The translations under genes and the position numbers were made by a program. The notes beneath the pieces were generated by a model that was given only the letters and a program-made list of their open reading frames with translations, searched no databases and was not told the origin of the DNA. A stretch of 43,405 nt of DNA from Neelides folsomi. Lineage: Eukaryota > Arthropoda > Collembola > Neelipleona > Neelidae. Where the stretch lies: NCBI GenBank assembly GCA_034687125.1, contig JAQGBZ010000477.1, positions 1 through 43,405 on the forward strand. The letters run 5' to 3'. The stretch's first letter is position 1. Each line of letters begins with the position of its first letter. This document shows positions 1 to 9,315 of this stretch, piece after piece.

Positions 1-12
1 CTATTCATTCCT

Positions 13-64
13 CCGGCAATTATTTAAGACCCGGCAATTATTTAATACCCCGGCAATTATTTAA
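13..64 (+). repeat. Three tandem copies of a 15-bp motif
   Basis: The motif CCGGCAATTATTTAA occurs exactly three times, at 13-27, 31-45 and 50-64, separated by 3-4 bp spacers that differ (period 18-19 bp). It lies immediately before a transposase fossil. It could be a sub-terminal repeat of that or another transposon, but the matching opposite end is not in the window. Confidence 0.85.
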
Positions 65-75
65 GTATTTACTGT

Positions 76-588
76 ATGATAACCCTTCCTCAAAACGCCT
101 CTTCATTTAATGAATTCTCTAAATTGTCTTTGATTGCCATGTCTAAAGAAAAACCTGTCAAACCAAAACTTGTTGTTGATGAAATTGTTGAAAACTCAGG
201 GAAAGACATTAACATCTTATGGCTATCACCGGGGCATTGTGAATTAAAACCTATCGAACTAATTTGGTCTCTAGTCAAAGGGTATATTTCTAAACACAAT
301 CAAGGCAAAGGTATTAAAAAAATTAAGCGTCTAGCAGAGAAAGCTATTCGAACCATAACCCAGCTTTATGGAAAAATTGTGTTGAACATGCAATCAAATA
401 CGAAAATACCATGTGGGATCGGGACAATCTCATCCACATTGACATTCTTTCATCAGTGAAGCGTATAAGTCCAGTCATAATTAAAATTCAGTGAAGACGA
501 AGAAGAGTTTGAGTATGGAGACGATAGTGAGGAAGAATTTCTTCAAAATCAAAGAAATAATGACAGTGATAAAGAAAATTCTTCTTAA
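76..588 (+). pseudogene. Frameshifted C-terminal fragment of a Tc1/IS630-like (DDE_3) transposase
   Basis: The reading frame carries the hallmark end of a DDE_3 endonuclease domain. A VVDEIVENSG segment is followed by ILWLSPGHCELKPIELIWSL, which matches the family signature of proline-rich loop, N/K-PIELIW and the last catalytic Glu of the DDE triad. The coding thread then jumps frame at about 370-385, where WKNCVEHAIKYE-like sequence continues in another frame. It jumps back near 484-490 into an acidic tail (EDEEEFEYGDD...), ending at the TAA at 586-588. Related arthropod transposases commonly end in such an acidic Ser/Asp/Glu tail. The N-terminal DNA-binding domain and the first two catalytic Asp residues are absent, so this is a dead 3' remnant. 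The ATG at 76 is only the first in-frame Met. No terminal inverted repeats were identified. Confidence 0.85.
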
Positions 589-1143
589 ACTTAAATATAA
601 ACTTTTAATTAATGATTACTGGTTCATAATTGAGATTATTATTGTTAAAGATGTAGTATTTGATATATAAAGAACGTTTTTTTTACAACCAAGGGTTATT
701 TGAGACATTCATATTACAACTTACTATATCTAGCCCAAACGACACTAGGGAACGCTCCCTAGAGCCTTCCCCATGCATAGGTATATGTTAGGTTCCCGTT
801 TCCTGGAACGTTCCCATTAGTCGACGGGATTGGGAATTCGTCAACCCTAATTATTAGAACCAAAAGCCCGTTTTTACATCGGTCAAGAATAAGTAATCAG
901 TATTCAAATATTTATTCAAAGTTAATGGCTTATCCCGAGTTGGGCTTCTGACTGATTTTTAGCTAAGCAGTTAACCAAATATTTAATGTAAAAAAATGTT
1001 AGGTATATACAATTGAAAGTACTACTTTTTTAATGTTGTGAAGTTTTTGCGTTAGAAGGTCTATAATGGAGATGATGATTTCACTTCAGCTTAATAACAT
1101 TTGCGACAATAAAATTTTGTTACACCTAATCTTCATCGGTATA
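589..1143. other. Intergenic AT-rich DNA with one hairpin
   Basis: No gene is visible between the transposase fossil and the 3' end of the TUBGCP6-like gene. The only structure is an inverted repeat at 745-762 (CTAGGGA, 4-bp loop, TCCCTAG) in a locally GC-richer patch (about 730-850). The patch may be more transposon debris. Confidence 0.5.
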
Positions 1144-1149
1144 TTTATT
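1144..1149 (-). terminator. Candidate polyadenylation signal, TUBGCP6-like gene
   Basis: AATAAA on the minus strand lies about 100 nt after the stop codon at 1248-1250, a normal distance for a 3' UTR. Confidence 0.4.
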
Positions 1150-1247
1150 TAAAATCTTACAAAACGCACAAAATACATTAATAATTCATAAATTGAAAAT
1201 TGTTACTAAAATGAGATAAATTTATCTTAAACTCATTTAATTTTAAA

Positions 1248-4200
1248 TTATCGAAAAAATCCATTGAAGTTGTAAAGTTGAAGGAAAAACGAAACCTTTG
1301 TGTAATATCCCTTCTCCCCTAACTTAAATGCCACTGAAATAAAAAAATACAAATAAAAAATATAATATTAAGAGAACTTTTACATCGATACTTTTGAAAT
1401 TCTTTCAATTGGATCTTACCATTCGAAAATACTTTAACAATCTCATCAAAGATCTTGAAGTGACGACATAGTGAATCAAATTCAATTTGATCGATAAACT
1501 TTATCGACTCGTCAATCAAAACCCTTTCGATATTCGTACAGAATATTTCAATGAGGATAAGGAGGCTTGAGAGTAATTTCATGGCTCCTTCTCCTTTAAG
1601 CCCAAGAAGGCAACTAAGGAAACAATCAACAATACATTAAACCATCAATTATGATTAATTTAATTAAATGTCATAAACTGATATTGAACCTATATCAAAA
1701 CTGATAAATGGGATTATGGAAATTTTAGTATTAATTACTTTGAAGTGACGTTTTTTATATGCTTGACTAGACCATCATAAATTTTTTCCAAAGTATCCAT
1801 CTTATGAAAATTGGAACAAAGTTCGGTCCAAGATGTGTGAATCACAGTAACATTCACATAGCACCGAAGAGATCGAACTAAATGTAGCATTCGATTTCTA
1901 AAATGATTCAGTGTCACCATTTGTCGAATATTTAATCCTAAAATTGTAAAATTGAATATTAGAAAAGAGCAATGTGTACAAGCATACAGAATTAATATGT
2001 AAGAAAATACAGAATTAATATTATGCCATATACAGGGTGGGCCATAAGTATCTTTCTTTTTTATACGATTGTATATTTAAAAAAGAAAGATACTTATGGC
2101 CCACCCTGTATATAACAAATGATATGACTTTACTTTTAGATTTTAGCAGGGAATATATCCTCTTGAGCAATAGTTCAGCCCTTGTTAACTTCATTACAAA
2201 AGTAAAAACTTTTTCGTATTGAATCAACATCTCATCTGTAAGGATGATATTGAGGGGCCATTCAATCGAATAAGTAAGTTTCAAATTATTCAAAATGGAA
2301 TATTCTGAAATAAAATAACAAAACAATTATTTAGATCTGTTCCCTAAATAAACACTGAACAATCCAATAGAATAATGCAAAATTACAACCAATCTTATGT
2401 ATCTCACCAGAAGTTTCCTTTTGTTTTTTAATTGAATTTGCTACTGATGGAGACGCAACTGAAGATAAATTCGATTGTGATTCACTCGCTGAATGGTTTT
2501 CACTTAAGCCAAAACTTTCAGCGGAACTTTTGGACCCCTTATCTTCAGCATCGAGTGAAATTGCTAATGCTAAATGTCTCACAAACTCATTGGTCTCTTC
2601 AGACTCGTACACAAACGACAAAGCATCCCCAAGTATCGTGTTCAATCTAGCTCTATTGATGATCAAATCGTCCGAAGATTTTAATTTGTTTTTCTGAACC
2701 TAAAAGGATCAACTTTTATTAATTCATAGATCAGAACAATCGCGTTGATTATTATTTAAGTTAAAAATTCATATATCCTTTACTGTTTATAATTAATTTA
2801 CCTCATTTATCAACATCTCGCATATAAAATGGCCAAACAATCCATTTTGAAGACATAAGAAACTGTTGAGAGCTTCAATGTGATGGAAAAGTTTCTTCTC
2901 AACAATAATGTGATGAAGTAGGACAGCGTTGACCATCCGATGGCTTAATTAAATTTAACAATTAAAATATTTAAGAAACCGATAATCAACGCATCATCAT
3001 TTAAACATAGCTAACATAAATGACAATTAAATAAAAGAATAAAATATCATACTGTGTAAACAAAGGGATAGAGGTAGTTTTAATCATGAAGTGGTTGAGA
3101 GAGAAGGAATCCAACATCATTAACTTTAATCTCATTTCTTCATTTGACTTTTTCTTATTGGCTCTGACGGTGGAAACAACGAGAGGTTTCCCCAAATGAG
3201 AAGCAAATTCTGTCGAGTATTTAATTGTATCTTTGATTGCTATTTTGTTTGGATTAAACTTTTCTTCAATGGCAGCCTTCTCTCTTTCATGTTCTATTGG
3301 AGGAACTTTTTGGCTAGGAATTTTATAAACTTGATTAAAATTGAAAACTTTAGCTTCTTCGAGATGAACTTCAAAGTTTGAAGTTTTTTCTTCTTCTACC
3401 TTTGATTCTTCATTGTCTGTGAGCATTGAACCTGAGGTTGGGACAGGTGATTCATCAGTTTCATCAGAATTATTGAAGATTCTATCTTTTTCATTTTGAA
3501 AATCGTCAAAATTGGACTTTAATTTCAAATGAAGTTCTTTCTGTTCTGTTGTAACATAAGCCGGGTCAAAATATTTATTAGCGAATTTGTTCGTTTCTGA
3601 GATCAACTGCTTGTCTTTACTCAAGTTATAGGCGACTCTTTTTTCTTCTTCCTCCTTGTCAATTTCTTTTGCATGGATTTTTCTCAACTCAGCACTTTCA
3701 ACTTGACTTTGAAGATTCTGAAATATTTCCCTTTGCATCTCTTTTTTCTTGTTGAAAGCATCAAGTTTGAAGAGACGATGATTATGAATGTGATCCCGAC
3801 GTGAGAATTCAACTTGGTTAAAATCAATCTGAACTTGTTTGGAAGTAATTTTCAAAACGTCTCTAATGGTTGATTCAATGGCAAGGATGAAATGAGAATT
3901 CTCGTTAAAGAAACATGATTCTTTTACGTTCCACTCTTTGGAGTAATTTTCAAAATCGTCAAAGCCCATTGTGAGTTTTAGATTGGCCGTTGAAGAGTTC
4001 ATTTGAAGTGAAGTGGACAATCCCTAAAATACAAAATTATGTAGAGAATCTGAAAGTTTAAAGCATGTAACAAAAAAGTACAAATAGACCAAGTCTTCTT
4101 TCCCAACCTGATAATCAATTCTGTTTAGCAAATTCATTGCTTTTCCAGTTTCCAAAATCTTATCTTTGATCTCCATCAAAAAGAAAGGAACACATGTTTT

Positions 4201-5452
4201 TTGAACATATTGTTTGGTCCAAAATCGTCGGTCGTTATAATCGTAACTCCTTGCTCTTTCAATATGAAATTCAGATGGATCTCCCAATTCTCCTCTGAAG
4301 ATCCAATTAGAAACGTATCTAATAAAAAATTACAATTTACATCATAAAAAGTAAAGTCGAATGACATAATTCATTTAATAAGTTTAAATAAATAGGATAA
4401 TTAAGTTTAATTAGCTTTACATTTGGAGAACAATTAGCTCTCTATGCTACTTTCCGATTACCTAAGATAGCTTGTTGAGCAAGATAAGAATAAATTTTTG
4501 ATGAGATCAGTAGCGAGAGGGGATTCAACTTCAAAAAGCATTGTGTTTAGAGAAGATAACAAAACGACGGCACTTTCATTTGCATAATTTTCCAGGATTT
4601 TATTCAAAATTTCGAGTTGGTAGGAGTATGGCTGTGGATAAAAAAATACATAAGATTAAAACATTAAAACAATTAAAATTAAAGGCTAATCTGAAAATTA
4701 CGTATAATAGAAATGTAAAAAACACTTACTCTAATAAAGAGTATAATTTGAGACAAGGTAAGAAATGAAGGTCCCTTGAGCAGAAGGACAATTCTAAAGG
4801 CTTTGATAAAATTAAAAATGAAACGTAAAAATGCTTTGAAAACTGAATTATTCAATCCTTCAGTGTTACAATCTGGACTCGGCGATTGGAACGTATTCAT
4901 GTGCAAAATCCTCACAAGGGTTCCAGTTCTAATGAGCGGTTTGCAGAAATTGGCCAAAGCAGTTGGAGTAATGCCATGAAGGAGAACCACAGGGCTTTTG
5001 GCAAATGTCTGTAAATCATCTTTATATTGAAACGATCGCGATTCCCTTCCTCCCAGGAGATTGAGAAGATGTTGGATGAAACATTTGGTGTCGACGTAAT
5101 AGGGTTTCTCAATTAAAGTCTTCAGTTCTTCAACACATTGAGATTCAGGAGGATCTCCATTGGAAGTCACCTTTTTGATCCGCCATATAAAATCCATACA
5201 CTTCAAGGCATTTAAAGTGTCGTTGGATAAATATGGGACATTCACATTCTTGTTAATTTGGCTCGATGAACTTGATCTTTGTTTGAAGCGATGAGGCATG
5301 GGTTCAGTGAGATTGTCCCAAGTCTGGTTCACCTCTTGAACCAATGGTTCTTTCCAAATTGTCTCTAAAGACATTGACTCTTCATATTTGACATTGTTTG
5401 ATGAATATGGAATTCCTTCAGAGGCTGGAGAAGTGTAACCTTCGTCGTCCAT
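1248..5452 (-). CDS. TUBGCP6: Gamma-tubulin complex component 6-like protein (Spc97/Spc98 family), 10 exons
   Basis: This subunit of the gamma-tubulin ring complex would nucleate microtubules at centrosomes. My exons on the minus strand are 5452-4730, 4631-4462, 4318-4108, 4023-3053, 2943-2802, 2699-2408, 2304-2134, 1937-1739, 1613-1420 and 1318-1248. Together they are 3144 nt (1047 residues) with consistent phases and GT-AG junctions. The GRIP1 signature YVSNWIFRGELGDPSEF spans the exon 2/3 junction (about residue 298). The GRIP2 domain holds SIEWPLNIILTDEMLIQYEK in exon 7 and LLGLKGEGAMKLL in exon 9, and the protein closes with YNFNGFFR. These match human GCP6 (SWPLNIVIT, LLTEKAAPVMNV, RINFNNYY) better than GCP2-5. 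A charged, probably coiled-coil stretch lies at residues 459-500. The insert between GRIP1 and GRIP2 is much shorter than in the roughly 1800-residue vertebrate protein. Met at 5497 is an alternative start, 15 residues upstream. GCP5 is the main alternative assignment. Confidence 0.88.
2033..2108. mobile_element. 76-bp hairpin MITE (Tc1/mariner-type ends), copy 1
   Basis: The element is almost entirely two perfect 30-bp inverted arms starting CAGGGTGGGCCATAAGTATC, around a loop of about 16 bp, flanked by TA on both sides (2031-2032, 2109-2110). TA target duplication and CAGGG ends fit a non-autonomous Tc1/mariner element. It sits inside the 196-bp intron 7 of the TUBGCP6-like gene, only about 24 bp from the splice donor. 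The transcript of that intron would therefore form a long hairpin. A second copy is at 15908-15983. Confidence 0.9.
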
Positions 5453-5497
5453 ATTTGTTTTTTCCAATTTCTTCAATGATAAACAAAAACAATTCAT

Positions 5498-6362
5498 TTA
5501 TTTATTTTTAAAAATAAATCGTGACTGACATAATGGAAATAGTTACCTTTAGTCTTTGAATTTTAGTATTTGTCCATTTTAATTGTAATTCTCATTTATC
5601 ACCCCTATTAAATAATTGAAACAGTTGAGTTTAACAATTTCTGTCTTCAGTGTCTTCTCGTCGTTCTTGTATTCAACTTGGCCTTATTGGGCAATTTCAA
5701 GTTTGGAAAACTTCAAAGATAGACTTTTGTCTTCTTTATCTGACACAACTCACAATACAAAACACAAGTTATACAAAGAGACAACAAAAGTGACAATTTT
5801 CTTATCTGCTGTCTGCTCTGTTTTGTTTTTGTCGTCTGTCAGAATTTCTGTCTTTTCCTTTTCTTTTCTGTTATCTTCCTTTCCCGCTTGGTTGAATGAA
5901 TTTAAACTATTTCAAGATATGCGCCAGTAGAGAGCCATGTTTTACTTTCCCATGCTTTCCTTCACCACGAGGCAAAGAAGCATTCCGCATTCGGCATTTG
6001 GAGTGAGGAATAACCAGAGTGTATAATTTTTATCCTACTCTTTTAATTGGGTTTAAGTTAATTAAAGATAATTTATACACAATTTTTTAATAGTCCTTAT
6101 AAGTAGAATAGTCCCTTGATCATGCAAAGTGATTATTCAGCAAAAAGGGGGTTTGATTACCCATTTAAAGAATCAATCAACATGTTTAGACCCAAGCCAT
6201 TTAGCCGACATTTTGATTCAATACTCTCCTAATAAGTTTTTAAATGATTTTAAAATGAAATTCAAGACTTCTCGCAGTGGCCCGTTATGGTATGTTTAAT
6301 TAAAGTATACCTAACTAACGTACCTATTTTGTTATGTACTTTAAATAATTATTTAAATATGA
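5498..6362. other. 5' flank of the TUBGCP6-like gene
   Basis: This is the upstream region of the minus-strand gene. It includes a pyrimidine-rich stretch on the plus strand (about 5640-5890) that is open in one frame but low in complexity, with no recognisable domain. It is most likely 5' UTR or promoter sequence. No clear core promoter was identified. Confidence 0.4.
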
Positions 6363-7600
6363 TGATTTTTATATTTCTGACACCTCTTAAATGAACTGTC
6401 TTGATTCAAACCTATTACGATTAACTGAAATTGATTAATATATACATACAGCTTTAATTTCGTATACATAAATGGAGAAAACTAATAATCACCTTGATTT
6501 TTAGATCGCTGATTGATGCGATGCTTTCAAAATGGCCACATTGTAATAAAGACGAATTGAAAGACTAATAATCTCAGAGGAACTATTCTTCAAGGTAAAA
6601 AATATCCCAAAAGTTCAAAACTACTTGACTTACTTATTATTAATGATGCGATTATATCTGACACCTCTAATGAGCTGTGCTAAACTTTATGATTCGAATT
6701 TTACTCTCACTGAAATATAAGTTTTACTATATACTTAAACAAAGTATTGTTTTTATATGCCTATTAATATTAATAATTAAATATGTTTCGTTTGTTGATA
6801 GTTGGACCTTTGGACTAACGAAGAAAAAAGGAGAAACTTTCAGACATGAGATAAATGGTAACTTTCCAAGTCTTCAAAATATTACATTTCGAGCAATTTT
6901 TCTTTTTACCTTTTACCTTTTGATGATGCTAATAATTCTGACACCTCTAATGAGCTGTGCTAACTTTATGATTCGAATTAATATGACTGAAAATATTTTT
7001 GCTAAATATATATACAATTACTTTCACGTTCATTATTGGTTTTTATTCTGAGTGAGTTCAAAATTTTAATTTATAACGATTGTTTTGTTTCAGGATATTC
7101 GAGAATTTGTATTAACCCTTGAAGGAGCTTAGTTTCATAAGAGTGCGTGAATATTTGGTAAGATATAGTTAATATGAAAATCTACTACCATTACACCACT
7201 AATGCCATTATTAGTGGGTTATTGATAAGTGATTAAGTCTCAATTATCAAAATTTAATGATGCGATTATATCTGACACCTCTAATGAGCTGTGCTAAACT
7301 TTATGATTCGAATTTTACTCTCACTGAAATATTCACCCTTTCCTTAATTTACACTTTCGTTCAATTGGTTATGAATAAATAATTTAATGAAATTATTTGG
7401 TAATTTTAGATCTCAAGTAAATACAAGGAGTTTAATTCTTGGATCTCGCCATCTCATAAGTATCTCAACTTTTGTATCTAGAAGGTATTTACTAACAAAA
7501 TATAATTAAATATTTTAAATAGAAATGATGTTATATAATTCTGACACCTCTAATGAGAAATACATGATTCAAGTTTGCTTTGCAATATTTGCTGATCTTT
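6363..7600. repeat. Degenerate tandem array, five units of about 270-330 bp with a conserved core of about 75 bp
   Basis: The string TCTGACACCTCT recurs at 6376, 6657, 6937, 7271 and 7540, so the spacing is 281, 280, 334 and 269 bp. Around it a core of 60-75 bp is shared: an upstream GATG..ATTATAT, then TAATGAGCTGTGCTAA, TTATGATTCGAAT and, in the first four copies, a terminal CTGAAAT. The copies at 6642 and 7256 are nearly identical over about 75 bp. The first and last are the most diverged. The sequence between cores is largely unalignable by eye. No protein reading frame is shared by the cores. Confidence 0.85.
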
Positions 7601-8697
7601 AACCTATAAAAATATAACTTTATTATGCAATTTCAAGTTTTTAGAATTATTTTTATGTAATTTTTTAAAGGTCCTGAATGCTACATGGAAGCTTAATCGT
7701 CCAATTTTTACTCTGAAAGGAACCTCATCTCATCTCTCTAATCTTGACCATTAATCTTCCAATTCAAATGCATAACCATCCTATTTGTGGGTGTGTTTGC
7801 GTCACTACAAGTGAAAAGGGAAAGAAAAGGTTGGTTTTTCATTTTATGCAAAGCTGTTAAAATTTGATAATAAATTAAAGCATGTTGTAGTACCGATTAA
7901 GTTTTTTCGTTTATTTGCATCTTCATTAACTTAAACTTAACCTACTAACGTTTGAAACCTTAATCGCACATCTCACACACATGTACATATTCTTACAATT
8001 TAATCAAACTTTAATTTATGTGAAAAGTTTGACCTGCTTATCGTTAAAGCTAAATGTGCAATTGGCAGATTCATCCAATATTTAATTACTTCCATAATAT
8101 TTATGGCTCACCTAAGCATCTTTAAGATTTCATATACTCGCTATACGTACTCAAAAAAACTATCCCGAGAAAAAAATGTATGAAAAGTAATACTACAGTA
8201 ATTTAAAACCAAGTTTAAGATTGATGTATGTCAAAAACACTGGGCTACGTTTCTTAAAATTCGAGATAATTTCCTAAAATTTATTTTTCTATATGAAATA
8301 TTTTCGTGAGTTGAGTTGAGTTCGTGAGTTGAGGTTCAGTTAAGTTTAAATTATAAATAAAGACATTCAATGTCACATTATTAACTTTAATATATACAGG
8401 AGGACTTTGACAATTTAGGAATTTAATTTTGTACGATTGAATCATTTATTCGTTTAAATGGGGTGCGGAAAGGGATAATTTTCATCTGTTGAAGCCTCAT
8501 TTCCTCCATATCGATCTGTGTGTAGTGAATTTGGTGAAGGGAGTGAATGGAAGGACAAATGGGCCCTTCTGGTGGCCCCCTTCAATTCCTCCCTACTGGA
8601 ATGTGGGCCAACGGATGTGCCGAAAAGCATTCCGGGCTTTTTGGGGAATCTGCCCTTTTTCACCAGGAGAAAGTGCATCTGCGCTTTCTCCTTAACC
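7601..8697. other. Intergenic DNA with a GC-richer segment from about 8455
   Basis: Up to about 8450 the sequence is AT-rich and featureless. From about 8455 to 8850 it becomes clearly GC-richer and is open in several overlapping frames on both strands. This is typical of a composition shift rather than of coding sequence. I read it as the promoter region of the uridine phosphorylase gene. Confidence 0.4.
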
Positions 8698-8733
8698 TAC
8701 AAAAGCGGCCTTCCGGGAGACTCGTTCTCAGTC
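8698..8733 (+). promoter_or_regulatory. Candidate core promoter for the uridine phosphorylase gene
   Basis: A TATA-like TACAAAAG at 8698-8705 is followed by an arthropod-type initiator TCAGTC at 8728-8733. The A(+1) at 8730 is 32 bp from the TATA start, as expected. The segment lies in a GC-richer patch. The first coding exon downstream (9312) begins at a splice acceptor, so an upstream non-coding exon is required. A possible donor is AGCAGG|GTACTT near 8790. Confidence 0.4.
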
Positions 8734-9315
8734 TCGATCTCGTCTCCGTACGTCCCTTTGCCTACGCCTTCATCTCACTCATCGCTAGCAGGGTACTTCA
8801 CTAAATCACTCATTTATCATCTCCCTCCTTTTCTCACCTCATTTAATTGATCTTGGGAGGGAATGTTGTATAAATAATTCAGTATGTTAGCTATGCATCA
8901 TTCTGCATTCTCAACCATATCGCCTTATAAATAGATTAGAGAAGTTTGTTATTTTATATCATATTACATACGGTTTAAGTTTACCTATATTGGGAAATTG
9001 ATCTGTAGTATGTTTTTATATCAAATATTTATTTACTGTATTAATATTTTTTTATGTGTTTGAACGCAAAGAGGGAAATGAAACTTTAATTAAAGTGATT
9101 AAACTTGAAAACTGTAAAAAATGCATGAAAAAACTTTTTATTGTCTTTTGAACTTTTTTATTCTCAGAATCAGTGGAAGTATTATTAACAGAACTACATA
9201 TTTATTAAATGTTAGGATGATAGTGATATAAGATATATTATTGTAAAAGATAGTTTTAAACGCAAATTATAATATTTTTGGCCTAAATTTTAATTGATGG
9301 AACTTTTACAGAACG

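Noticed and set aside
2037..2222. Plus-strand 61-codon frame through the MITE at 2033-2108
   Set aside because: It is made of the hairpin element plus the antisense of TUBGCP6 exon 7; the same happens at 15813-16154 with the second MITE copy.
5616..5930. Plus-strand 104-codon frame rich in Ser/Phe/Leu
   Set aside because: It lies in the 5' flank of the TUBGCP6-like gene, is translated from a pyrimidine-rich stretch, and has no domain or splice context.
6677..7051. Plus-strand 124-codon hydrophobic frame
   Set aside because: It runs across two units of the tandem array, including cores and spacers, and is not conserved in the other units.
8454..8850. Several overlapping frames on both strands
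   Set aside because: They reflect the local GC increase. None shows family resemblance, and they mutually overlap.
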